64,000 nt of DNA from the NCBI RefSeq assembly GCF_030817535.1, contig NZ_JAUSZL010000002.1, forward strand, positions 7,626,001 to 7,690,000, given 5' to 3'. The position numbers were made by a program, and so were the translations under genes. The notes under the pieces were generated by a model. That model ran no database searches. It saw only the letters and a list, made by a program, of their open reading frames with translations, and was not told where the DNA came from. Origin of the DNA: Streptomyces sp. V3I8. GTDB taxonomy: Bacteria; Actinomycetota; Actinomycetes; Streptomycetales; Streptomycetaceae. Positions within the stretch are counted from its first letter, which is position 1. Every line of letters begins with the position of its first letter. Below, piece after piece: positions 17,300-25,453 of the stretch.

Positions 17300-19570
17300 A
17301 TGACTGAGAAGAACCCGCTGAAGGCCGTGGCGGCGAAGGCCGCCGAAGTGCTGCACGGGGACGGCCCGGCGGACGGTGTGCCCGGCAAGCCCGGAGTGAA
17401 GACACCTCCGGTCGAGGAGCCGACCACGCCCCAGGAGCCGCTGCCGCCCAAGGCCGACCAGGGCGCACCCGAGTACGTCAGCCCCACCGGGCGGCCGACG
17501 GGCGCGGACCGGCACCTGCGGGCCCAGGGGGAGGCCTACCTGACCACGGCCCAGGGCGCCCGGCTCCACGAGACGGACCACTCCCTGAAGGCCGGCGCCC
17601 GCGGGCCCGTCCTCCTGCAGGACCACCACCTGCGGGAGAAGATCACCCACTTCGACCACGAGCGCATCCCCGAGCGGGTCGTGCACGCCCGCGGCGCCGC
17701 CGCGCACGGGATCTTCCAGGGCTACGGCACCGCCGCGCGGATCACGAAGGCCGCCTTCCTCGCCGAGGGCGTCGAGACCCCGGTGTTCGTACGGTTCTCC
17801 ACGGTCCTCGGCTCACGCGGCTCGGCGGACACGGTCCGCGACACCCGGGGCTTCGCGACGAAGTTCTACACCAGCGAGGGCACCTTCGACCTGGTCGGCA
17901 ACAACATCCCGGTCTTCTTCGTCCAGGACGCCATCAAGTTCCCGGACATCATCCACGCCGGCAAGCCGCACCCCGACCGCGAGATCCCGCAGGCACAGAG
18001 CGCCCACGACACCTTCTGGGACTTCGTCACCCTGCACACCGAGGCCACCCACCACACGCTGTGGAACATGTCCGACCGGGGCATCCCGCGCTCCTACCGC
18101 ACGATGGAGGGCTTCGGCGTCCACACCTTCCGGCTGGTGAACGCCGAGGGCGGCACCACCCTGGTGAAGTTCCACTGGAAGCCCAAGCTCGGCGTGCACT
18201 CCCAGACCTGGGAGGAGGCGCAGATCACCGCCGGCGTCGACCCCGACTTCCACCGCCGGGACCTGTACGACGCCATCGAGTCCGGCGCGTACCCGCAGTG
18301 GGAGCTCGGCGTCCAGGTCTTCCCGGACAACCCCGAGCAGACCTTCGAGGGCATCGACCTGCTGGACTCGACGAAGATCGTCCCGGAGGAGCTGGCCCCC
18401 GTCCAGCCGATCGGGCTGCTCACGCTGAACGCCAACCCCACCAACTTCTTCGCCGAGACCGAGCAGGTCGCCTTCCACGTCGGCCACCTGGTCCCCGGCA
18501 TCGACGTCACCGACGACCCGCTGCTCGCCGGCCGGCTCTTCTCCTACCTGGACACGCAGCTCACCCGGCTCGGCGGGCCGAACTTCGGGCAACTGCCGAT
18601 CAACCGCCCGCACGCCCCCGTCAACGACATGCTGCGGGACGGTATGCACCAGACGGCCGTGCACACCGGCACGGCGCCCTACAAGCCCAACTCGCTCGAC
18701 GGGGGCTGCCCGTTCCTGGCCGGGGCGGACACCGGCGCGTTCATCGAGACGCCGGTCGAGGTCCCGCAGGGCCGCAAGGTGCGCGAGGCGCCTGCGTCCT
18801 ACTCGGACCACTTCAGCCAGCCCCGGCTGTTCTGGCTCAGCATGACGCCGGTGGAGCGCGAGCACATCGTGAACGCCTACACCTTCGAGCTGAACAAGTG
18901 CTACGAGCAGCCCGTCAAGGAGCGGGCGCTGCGGGTCCTGGCCAACATCGACACCGAGCTGTGCGAACAGGTGGCCGCCGGGCTCGGACTGCCCGCGCCG
19001 CAGGCGACCGTGCCGCTCGTGGACGCCGAGCCCAGCCCGGCCCTCTCCCAGGTCGGGGCGGTCTGGCCGCTGGACGGGCGGATCATCGGCATCGTCACCG
19101 ACGCGCAGGGCGACCTCGACGGGGTCCGCACCGTGCGGCAGGCGGTCCTGGACGCCGGCATGGTCCCGCTCGTGATCGCGCCCGCCGGCGGGGTGCTCGA
19201 CGCCGGGGGCGAGCCGCTGCAGGCGCAGCGCACCTTCGCGACCGCCCGGTCGGTGGAGTTCGACGCCATCCTGGTGGCGGGCGTGCCCGGACCCGGCAAG
19301 GACGCGTTCGGGGCGCGGGACGCCAAGGCGGGGGACGCGGGGCTCGACGTGGTCGCCGACCCGCGGGTCTCGCTGCTGCTGACCGAGGCGTTCCGGCACG
19401 GCAAGGCCGTCGGGGGCTGGGCCGGGGCCGACGCGGTGCTCTCGGCTGCCGGGATCCCCGCGGGGGCCGCCGGTGTCGTGACGGCGGACAGCGGGGCGGC
19501 CGCGCTGGAGCAGGTCACCGCGCTGCTCGGTTCACACCGGGTGTGGGAGCGGTTCGGGACCGCGCTGTAG
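17300..19570 (+). CDS. katE: Large-subunit (HPII-type) monofunctional catalase
   Basis: The protein has 756 residues. The catalytic His is in RVVHARGAAAHG (about residue 131) and the catalytic Asn in LVGNNIPVFF (about 203). The proximal heme Tyr is in RLFSYLDTQLTRLG (about 417). After about residue 590 a flavodoxin-like class I amidotransferase/DJ-1 domain follows (DGRIIGIVTDAQGDLDGV; FDAILVAGVPGPGKDAF), which marks large-subunit clade 2 catalases. It breaks down hydrogen peroxide in the cytoplasm. GGAGACGCG precedes the ATG. An imperfect GTGTC/GACAC inverted repeat lies just upstream. Confidence 0.95.
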   Translation: MTEKNPLKAVAAKAAEVLHGDGPADGVPGKPGVKTPPVEEPTTPQEPLPPKADQGAPEYVSPTGRPTGADRHLRAQGEAYLTTAQGARLHETDHSLKAGARGPVLLQDHHLREKITHFDHERIPERVVHARGAAAHGIFQGYGTAARITKAAFLAEGVETPVFVRFSTVLGSRGSADTVRDTRGFATKFYTSEGTFDLVGNNIPVFFVQDAIKFPDIIHAGKPHPDREIPQAQSAHDTFWDFVTLHTEATHHTLWNMSDRGIPRSYRTMEGFGVHTFRLVNAEGGTTLVKFHWKPKLGVHSQTWEEAQITAGVDPDFHRRDLYDAIESGAYPQWELGVQVFPDNPEQTFEGIDLLDSTKIVPEELAPVQPIGLLTLNANPTNFFAETEQVAFHVGHLVPGIDVTDDPLLAGRLFSYLDTQLTRLGGPNFGQLPINRPHAPVNDMLRDGMHQTAVHTGTAPYKPNSLDGGCPFLAGADTGAFIETPVEVPQGRKVREAPASYSDHFSQPRLFWLSMTPVEREHIVNAYTFELNKCYEQPVKERALRVLANIDTELCEQVAAGLGLPAPQATVPLVDAEPSPALSQVGAVWPLDGRIIGIVTDAQGDLDGVRTVRQAVLDAGMVPLVIAPAGGVLDAGGEPLQAQRTFATARSVEFDAILVAGVPGPGKDAFGARDAKAGDAGLDVVADPRVSLLLTEAFRHGKAVGGWAGADAVLSAAGIPAGAAGVVTADSGAAALEQVTALLGSHRVWERFGTAL

Positions 19571-19592
19571 CCCGCGGCAGGACTGGACAGGA

Positions 19593-19639
19593 CCGGCCCG
19601 GACCCGACGACGTCCGAAGCGTCGTCGGGTCCGGGCCGG
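19593..19639. terminator. Perfect 20-bp stem bidirectional terminator
   Basis: Arms of 20 bp at 19593-19612 and 19620-19639 pair without mismatch around the loop TCCGAAG. It sits between the convergent catalase and rocD genes. Confidence 0.85.
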
Positions 19640-19694
19640 CGGGGGCCGGTCGCGCCCCGCGGTGAAGCCGCACGATGGCACAGCCCGCGCCCCC

Positions 19695-20930
19695 CTAACG
19701 GGGCCCTTGCCCCAGCACCTTCTCCAGGGCCGCCAGGGCCGTGTGGAGCTCTTCTTCCGTGATCGTCAGGGGCGGGGCCAGGCGGATGGTGGAGCCGTGG
19801 GTGTCCTTGACCAGGATTCCCTCACGCATCAGGGACTCGCTGATCTCGCGGCCCGTACCGATCGCGGGGTCGATGTCGACGCCCGCCCAGAGGCCGCGGG
19901 CCCGGAAGCCCTTCACACCCTTGCCCAGGAGCGCCGTCAGGCCCTCCCGCAGCAGCACGCCCGACTCCTCGGCCCGGCGCTGGAACTCGCCGGTCCCCAG
20001 CAGCTCCACCACCGCCGAACCGACCGCCGCGGCCAGCGGGTTGCCGCCGAACGTCGAGCCGTGCCCGCCCGGGCCCAGCACCCCCAGCACCTCGCGCCGC
20101 GCGACCACCGCGGAGACCGGCACGATGCCGCCGCCGAGCGCCTTGCCGAGCAGCAGCACGTCCGGCACGACCCCCTCGTGCTCGACGGCCAGCGTGCGGC
20201 CCGTGCGCCCGAGGCCCGACTGGATCTCGTCGGCGACGAACAGGCAGCCGGCGCGCCGGGTCAGCTCGCGCACCCCCCGCAGATAGCCGTCGTCGGGAAC
20301 GACGACGCCGGCCTCGCCCTGGATCGGCTCGATCAGCACGGCCGCTGTCGTCTCGTCGACCGCCGCTTCGAGCGCCGCGAGGTCGTTGTACGGGACCACA
20401 CGGAACCCCGGCGTGAAGGGGCCGAACCCGGCACGGGCCGTCTCGTCGGTGGAGAAGCCCACGATCGTCGTCGTACGGCCGTGGAAGTTGTCCGCGGCCA
20501 CCACGATCGTCGCCCGGTCCGGCGCGACGCCCTTCACGTCGTACGCCCACTTGCGGGCCACCTTGATGCCGCTCTCCACCGCCTCCGCGCCCGTGTTCAT
20601 CGGCAGCACCATGTCCAGGCCGGTCAGCGCGGCCAGCGACTCGGCGAAGGCGGCCAGCCGGTCGTTGTGGAAGGCGCGCGAGGTGAGGGTCAGCCGGTCG
20701 AGCTGGCGGTGCGCGGCCGCGACCAGGGCCGGATGGCGGTGCCCGAAGTTGAGGGCCGAGTAACCGGCCAGCATGTCGAGGTAGCGGCGGCCCTCGACGT
20801 CCTCCACCCAGGCGCCCTCGGCGCGGGCGACGACCACGGGCAGCGGGTGGTAGTTGTGCGCGAGGACGGGCTCCTCGGCGCGGATCAGCTCGGCGGAGGA
20901 GCGCAGGGAACGGCCGGTCGCGACGGTCAT
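19695..20930 (-). CDS. rocD: Ornithine aminotransferase
   Basis: The protein has 411 residues and is a class III PLP aminotransferase. The cofactor lysine is in LLLGKALGGGIVPVSAV (about residue 265). FVADEIQSGLGRTG and GHGSTFGGNPLAAAV are typical of ornithine-oxo-acid transaminases. It converts ornithine to glutamate semialdehyde in arginine breakdown. It overlaps the upstream dimethylargininase-family gene by 4 bases (ATGA), so the two are coupled. Confidence 0.93.
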   Translation of the reverse strand: MTVATGRSLRSSAELIRAEEPVLAHNYHPLPVVVARAEGAWVEDVEGRRYLDMLAGYSALNFGHRHPALVAAAHRQLDRLTLTSRAFHNDRLAAFAESLAALTGLDMVLPMNTGAEAVESGIKVARKWAYDVKGVAPDRATIVVAADNFHGRTTTIVGFSTDETARAGFGPFTPGFRVVPYNDLAALEAAVDETTAAVLIEPIQGEAGVVVPDDGYLRGVRELTRRAGCLFVADEIQSGLGRTGRTLAVEHEGVVPDVLLLGKALGGGIVPVSAVVARREVLGVLGPGGHGSTFGGNPLAAAVGSAVVELLGTGEFQRRAEESGVLLREGLTALLGKGVKGFRARGLWAGVDIDPAIGTGREISESLMREGILVKDTHGSTIRLAPPLTITEEELHTALAALEKVLGQGPR

Positions 20931-21748
20931 GGGCGGATCTCCTGGGTGCAGCACTTGATGCCCCCGCCGGCCTTCTGGAACTCCGACAGGTCGACGGGGA
21001 CGGGAACATAGCCGTGGCGCTCGAGCTCGCCCGCGAGGGCCTCGGCGCGCGGCGCGATGAAGACGTGGCGGCCGTCCGAGACGGAGTTCAGCCCGAACAC
21101 CATCGCGTCCTCGTGACGGGCGACCACCGCGTCCGGGAAGAGCCGGCGCAGCACCTCGCGGCTGCCCGCGGAGAACGCCTGCGGGTAGTACGCGATGTTC
21201 GCCTCGGGCCCGTCGTCGAGCACGAACAGCGCGGTGTCGAGGTGGTAGAAACGCGGGTCCACCAGCTGGAGGCTGACCGTCGGTACGCCGAAGAACTCCT
21301 GCACCTCGTGGTGGGCGGCCCGCTCCGTACGGAAGCCGGTGCCGGCCAGCAGATGGCGGCCGACGAGGACCAGGTCGCCCTCGCCCTCGCACACCGCCCC
21401 GGAGCGGTACACGTCGAAGCCCGCGTTCTTGAACCACGCCTCGTACGCGATCGACTCCGGGCGGCGCTGCGGGGCGTGGAAGAGCGAGCCGAAGACCCGG
21501 CCGGCCACGACCAGCGCCGAGTTCGCGGCGAAGACCATGTCCGGCAGACCGGCGACCGGCTCCACGCTGTCGACGGTGTGGCCGTGGGCGCGGTAGGCGC
21601 GGATCAGCTCCGCCCACTGGCTGCGGGCCAGGTCGACGTCGACCTGTGTGTCCTCGTGCATCCAGGGGTTGATGGCGTACCGCACGTCGAAGTGTCTGGG
21701 TTCGCAGACCAGGAAACGCCTGGGGCGCGGCACACGGCTCATGGGCAC
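20927..21748 (-). CDS. Dimethylargininase/arginine deiminase-family amidinohydrolase
   Basis: The protein has 273 residues. GLPDMVFAANSALV carries the substrate-contacting Asp, FYHLDTALFVL the catalytic His, and the C-terminal GGIKCCTQEIRP the nucleophilic Cys. This is the DDAH/citrullinase-like branch of the pentein fold. The GTG chosen is 8 bases after GGAGGA; an ATG 2 codons later is the alternative. Coupling to rocD suggests use of arginine-derived or ornithine-related compounds. A Lrp regulator lies upstream on the same strand. Confidence 0.88.
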   Translation of the reverse strand: MPMSRVPRPRRFLVCEPRHFDVRYAINPWMHEDTQVDVDLARSQWAELIRAYRAHGHTVDSVEPVAGLPDMVFAANSALVVAGRVFGSLFHAPQRRPESIAYEAWFKNAGFDVYRSGAVCEGEGDLVLVGRHLLAGTGFRTERAAHHEVQEFFGVPTVSLQLVDPRFYHLDTALFVLDDGPEANIAYYPQAFSAGSREVLRRLFPDAVVARHEDAMVFGLNSVSDGRHVFIAPRAEALAGELERHGYVPVPVDLSEFQKAGGGIKCCTQEIRP

Positions 21749-21847
21749 AGAGAGGTTCCTCCGCTTTCCTGCGTGTCGGGTGGAATGTCTCAACGGTAGG
21801 AAGCGCGGGAGGGGTGCGACAAGAATCAGGAAGTGCGCATCACCGCA

Positions 21848-21864
21848 GGAACGCTGCGTGTTCC
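21848..21864. promoter_or_regulatory. Inverted repeat upstream of dimethylargininase gene (Lrp operator candidate)
   Basis: GGAAC and GTTCC flank GCTGCGT. CGCTGCGTG recurs 31 bp further at 21883-21891, close to three helical turns. Lrp proteins bind phased, degenerate palindromes, so this is a reasonable operator region between the Lrp gene and the rocD unit. Confidence 0.45.
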
Positions 21865-21913
21865 GGGGTCTCGACGCACGTTCGCTGCGTGACCGGGGCC
21901 GAAAGAGTGAAAA

Positions 21914-22402
21914 CTAGGCCTCCGGAGCCGCCTGGTTCGCCCCCGCCTCCGGGCTCTCGGGGAGCAGGTGCGACAGCACCATGAAGCTGACCGTCTTGCG
22001 GATGAACGGCTCCACCCGGATCCGCTCCAGCACCTCCTCGAAGTGCTCCACGTCCCGCGCCCGCACGTGCAGCAGCGCGTCCGCGCCCCCGGTCACCGTC
22101 ATCGCGGCCGTGATCTCCGGATGGTTGCGCACCACCTCCGCGAGCCGCCGCGGCGGCGCCGCGCCCTCGCAGTACACCTCCACGTAGGCCTCCGTGCGCC
22201 AGCCCAGCGCGGCCGGTCGCACCGTCGCGGTGAATCCGGTGATCACGCCCGTCTCGCGCAGCCGGTCGGCCCGGCGCTTGACCGCGGTGGCGGACAGCCC
22301 GACCGCCGCGCCGATCTCGGCGAAGCTCGTGCGGGCGTTCGCCATCAGGGCCGTCACGATCTTCCGGTCGAGATCGTCGAAGGGCGCGGACACGGGTCTC
22401 AT
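21914..22402 (-). CDS. Lrp/AsnC-family regulator
   Basis: The protein has 162 residues. The N-terminal HTH (DLDRKIVTALMANARTSFAE, then IGAAVGLSATAVKRRADRLR) is followed by an AsnC-type ligand domain (YVEVYCEGAAPPRRLAEVV; DALLHVRARDVEHFEEVLE). The family responds to amino acids. Placement directly before the dimethylargininase-rocD pair suggests control of arginine/ornithine catabolism, as known for Lrp-controlled rocD genes elsewhere. Confidence 0.9.
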   Translation of the reverse strand: MRPVSAPFDDLDRKIVTALMANARTSFAEIGAAVGLSATAVKRRADRLRETGVITGFTATVRPAALGWRTEAYVEVYCEGAAPPRRLAEVVRNHPEITAAMTVTGGADALLHVRARDVEHFEEVLERIRVEPFIRKTVSFMVLSHLLPESPEAGANQAAPEA

Positions 22403-22479
22403 GCGGGCACTGTATCCAGCCGCGACGACCTTGCCCGTCGCATGTGCAGGCGCACGGATTGCTCCTACACTGCGGGTTC

Positions 22480-23235
22480 ATGCTGCGCGCCCTCGCCGTC
22501 GACGATGAACCGCCCTCCCTCGAGGAACTGCTCTACCTGCTGGACGCCGATCCGCGGGTGAGCAGTGTCGAGGGGGCGAGCGACGCGACGGCTGCGCTGC
22601 GCCGGATCAACCGCGCCCTGGAGAGCGGTCCCGGCGGCGACGAGGGCATCGACGTCGTCTTCCTCGACATCCACATGCCCGGTCTCGACGGCCTCGACAT
22701 GGCGCGGCTGCTCGCCGGGTTCGCCAAGCCGCCGCTCGTCGTCTTCGTCACCGCCCACGAGGGGTTCGCCGTCCAGGCCTTCGACCTCAAGGCCGTCGAC
22801 TACGTCCTGAAACCGATCCGCCGGGAGCGGCTCGCCGAGGCGGTCCGCCGGGCTGTCGAGCAGATGGACGCCGCCCCGCTGATCCCCGTGCACGAACCCG
22901 ACCCGGACCACATATCCGTGGAGCTGGGCGGGGTCACCCGGTTCGTCGCCGTCGAGGAGATCACCCATGCCGAGGCGCACGGCGACTACGCGCGGTTGTA
23001 CACCGCCCAGGGCAGTCACCTCGTCCGCATCCCGCTCTCCACCCTCGAGGAGCGCTGGCGCTCGCGCGGTTTCGTCCGCATCCACCGCCGCCACCTCGTC
23101 GCCCTCGGCCACATCAGCGAACTGCGCCTGGACGCGGGTACCGTGAGTGTCCTGGTCGACTCGGTCGAACTCCAGGTCAGCCGGCGGCACGCGAGGGAAC
23201 TGCGGGACCTGCTGATGCGCCGGACCGCGAGCTGA
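22480..23235 (+). CDS. LytTR-family response regulator
   Basis: The protein has 251 residues. The receiver domain has acidic DDEPPS at 8-13, phospho-acceptor Asp in VVFLDIHMPG (about 63), Thr in VFVTAHEG and Lys in YVLKPIRRE. A LytTR DNA-binding domain follows at about 150-250 (EEITHAEAHGDYARLY; FVRIHRRHLVALGHI). It opens a transcription unit with a small membrane protein, an SSS symporter and a LytS-type kinase, its likely partner. Confidence 0.93.
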   Translation: MLRALAVDDEPPSLEELLYLLDADPRVSSVEGASDATAALRRINRALESGPGGDEGIDVVFLDIHMPGLDGLDMARLLAGFAKPPLVVFVTAHEGFAVQAFDLKAVDYVLKPIRRERLAEAVRRAVEQMDAAPLIPVHEPDPDHISVELGGVTRFVAVEEITHAEAHGDYARLYTAQGSHLVRIPLSTLEERWRSRGFVRIHRRHLVALGHISELRLDAGTVSVLVDSVELQVSRRHARELRDLLMRRTAS

Positions 23236-23245
23236 GGAGGCGCAG

Positions 23246-23620
23246 TTGCCGCACGACCCCGCCGACCGCCGTGCCGCCGCCGACCGGCGCGTCGTCGTCA
23301 CCGGACCGCCGCGCCGTACGCGCCCGCTCAGCCGCTACCGGCCGCGCACCGAGATCGACGAGCAGACCACGCTCGGCCACACCTACGTCCGCTCCCTGAT
23401 GCGCAGCCAGCTGCGGGCCGCGCTCACCGTCTTCGCCGTGCTCGTCCTCCTGGTGGGCCCGCTGCCCCTGGTCTTCACCGTGATGCGCGACAGCGCGAGC
23501 GCCGAATGGATCGTGCTCGGCTTCTGCGTCTACCCGCCCCTGGTGCTGCTGGCCCGCTGGTACGTGCGCCGCGCCGACCGCAACGAGAAGGACTTCGTCC
23601 GCCTCGTCGAGGACCGCTGA
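23246..23620 (+). CDS. Small two-helix membrane protein paired with symporter
   Basis: The protein has 124 residues from a TTG with GGAGG 7 bases upstream. A basic N-terminal tail is followed by IDEQTTLGHTYVRSLMRSQL and two membrane helices (LTVFAVLVLLVGPLPLVF; WIVLGFCVYPPLVLLARWY). The layout is like the DUF485-type proteins that accompany acetate permeases. It probably assists the downstream symporter. Confidence 0.78.
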   Translation: MPHDPADRRAAADRRVVVTGPPRRTRPLSRYRPRTEIDEQTTLGHTYVRSLMRSQLRAALTVFAVLVLLVGPLPLVFTVMRDSASAEWIVLGFCVYPPLVLLARWYVRRADRNEKDFVRLVEDR

Positions 23621-23624
23621 GCCC

Positions 23625-23720
23625 GTGACCCACAAGCCCGCGGCTCAGAAGCCCGTGACCGAGAAGCCCGTGAACGAGAAGTCCGTGACCGAGAACCACC
23701 CGTGGCCGGGGAGTCCGTGA
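23625..23720 (+). CDS. Repeat-built 31-residue micro-ORF overlapping symporter start
   Basis: A GTG-initiated ORF of 31 codons reads MTHKPAAQKPVTEKPVNEKS and ends in GTGA, whose GTG is the likely start of the symporter. It is built from 15-bp units encoding (V/A)-(T/N/A)-(E/Q/H)-K-P. It could be a coupling leader peptide. The ribosome site is only moderate, and chance retention of a repeat is possible. Confidence 0.4.
   Translation: MTHKPAAQKPVTEKPVNEKSVTENHPWPGSP
23626..23700. repeat. 15-bp tandem repeats (about five copies)
   Basis: Units of the form GTGACCGAGAAGCCC repeat with variation across 23626-23700 between the small membrane protein gene and the symporter gene. Confidence 0.75.
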
Positions 23721-25453
23721 ACGAGAACTACGCCGTCCCGGCGGTCGCGCTCGTCGTCGTCGCCACCGTCTTCGTCGGGGCCTTCGGCCTGCGCATCTCA
23801 CGTACCACCTCCGACTTCTACGTGGCCTCGCGCACGGTCGGCCCCCGGCTCAACGCGGCCGCCATCAGCGGCGAGTACCTCTCCGCCGCCTCCTTCCTCG
23901 GCATCGCGGGTCTCGTCCTCGTCCAGGGCCCCGACATGCTCTGGTACCCGGTCGGCTACACCGCCGGCTACCTCGTCCTGCTGATCTTCGTCGCGGCCCC
24001 GCTGCGCCGCTCCGGCGCGTACACCCTGCCCGACTTCGCCGAGGCACGGCTCGCCTCGCAGGGCATGCGCAGACTGGCCGGAGCCTTCGTCGTCGGTGTC
24101 GGCTGGCTCTACCTCCTGCCCCAGCTGCAGGGCGCGGGCCTGACCCTGAACGTGCTGACCGGGGCGTCCAAGTCCCTCGGCGGCGTCATCGTCGCGGTCG
24201 TCGTGGTGGCGACCGTCGCCGCGGGCGGCATGCGCAGCATCACCTTCGTGCAGGCCTTCCAGTACTGGCTCAAGCTCACCGCCCTGCTGGTCCCCGCGCT
24301 CTTCCTCTTCCTGGCCTGGCAGGACGACGGGGCGCCGCGGCCCGCCTTCGACGAACCGGCCATGTTCCGCGAGCACCGGGTCGTCCGCGTCGACGCCGCC
24401 CTCGACCTGAAGCTCGACGGGCCGCTCACCGTCACCGCGGACGGCACGGTCGACGGCGTCCGGTACGAGGACCGGCGCGTCCGGCTGCCCGCGGGCGTCC
24501 ACCGCATCGAGAAGGACACCCGGCTCTCCTTCACCCGGGGCGACCCCGTGCCCGTCGCCGACCGCGGCAGCAACGGCGGCATGTCCACCTCGCTCGCCGC
24601 GGGCCGTGAGGAACGCCCGCTGTACGCCACGTACGGGCTGATCCTCGCCACGTTCCTCGGCACCATGGGGCTTCCGCACGTCGTCGTGCGCTTCTACACC
24701 AGCCCGCACGGCGTGGCCGCCCGCCGCACCACCGTCGCCGTGCTCGGCCTGATCGGCGCCTTCTACCTGCTGCCACCCGTCTACGGCGCACTCGGCCGCC
24801 TGTACGCCCCCGAGCTCACCCTGACCGGGGACGCCGACGCCGCCGTGCTGCTGCTTCCCGGCCGGGTGGTCGGCGGCCTCGGCGGGGACCTGCTCGGCGC
24901 CCTGGTGGCCGGCGGGGCCTTCGCCGCGTTCCTGTCCACGGCGTCCGGGCTGACCATGGCGGTGGCGGGCGTGCTCACCCAGGACGTGCTGCCTTCCCGG
25001 GGCGTACGGCACTTCCGGCTCGGCACGGTCCTCGCCATGATCGTGCCGCTCGCGGCGAGCATGCTGGTGGGCGGGCTGCCGGTCGCCGACGCCGTGGGGC
25101 TCGCCTTCGCCGTGTCCGCCTCGTCGTTCTGCCCCCTGCTCGTCCTCGGCATCTGGTGGCACCGGCTCACCCCGCCCGGTGCGGCCGCCGGGATGCTCGT
25201 CGGCGGCGGCTCCGCGCTCCTCGCGGTCGCGGCCACCATGGCCGGCTTCCCGAGGACGGGGACGCTGCACGCGCTGCTCGCCTGGCCCGCGCTGTGGTCG
25301 GTGCCGCTGGGCTTCCTCACCATGGTCCTGGTGTCGCTGGCGACGCCCCGGCGGGTGCCGGCCGGGACGGCGGCGATCCTCGCCCGCTTCCACCTCCCCG
25401 AGGAACTGGCCGGGGGGCAGGTACGCACGGAGGTCAAGGAGATCAGGGCATGA
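23717..25453 (+). CDS. SSS-family cation/acetate-type symporter with inserted loop
   Basis: The protein has 578 residues from GTG (MNENYAVPAVALVVV); a GTG 5 codons earlier is possible. About 13 membrane helices are seen, with SSS landmarks (SRTTSDFYVASRTVGPRLNA, GEYLSAASFLGIAGLV, FLGTMGLPHVVVRFYT). A polar stretch of about 80 residues (roughly 210-295, rich in Asp, Arg and Gly, predicted strands) interrupts the helices. It is typical of the actinobacterial ActP/MctC-like branch that moves acetate and other monocarboxylates with sodium. It is flanked by a LytTR regulator and LytS kinase. Confidence 0.9.
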   Translation: MNENYAVPAVALVVVATVFVGAFGLRISRTTSDFYVASRTVGPRLNAAAISGEYLSAASFLGIAGLVLVQGPDMLWYPVGYTAGYLVLLIFVAAPLRRSGAYTLPDFAEARLASQGMRRLAGAFVVGVGWLYLLPQLQGAGLTLNVLTGASKSLGGVIVAVVVVATVAAGGMRSITFVQAFQYWLKLTALLVPALFLFLAWQDDGAPRPAFDEPAMFREHRVVRVDAALDLKLDGPLTVTADGTVDGVRYEDRRVRLPAGVHRIEKDTRLSFTRGDPVPVADRGSNGGMSTSLAAGREERPLYATYGLILATFLGTMGLPHVVVRFYTSPHGVAARRTTVAVLGLIGAFYLLPPVYGALGRLYAPELTLTGDADAAVLLLPGRVVGGLGGDLLGALVAGGAFAAFLSTASGLTMAVAGVLTQDVLPSRGVRHFRLGTVLAMIVPLAASMLVGGLPVADAVGLAFAVSASSFCPLLVLGIWWHRLTPPGAAAGMLVGGGSALLAVAATMAGFPRTGTLHALLAWPALWSVPLGFLTMVLVSLATPRRVPAGTAAILARFHLPEELAGGQVRTEVKEIRA

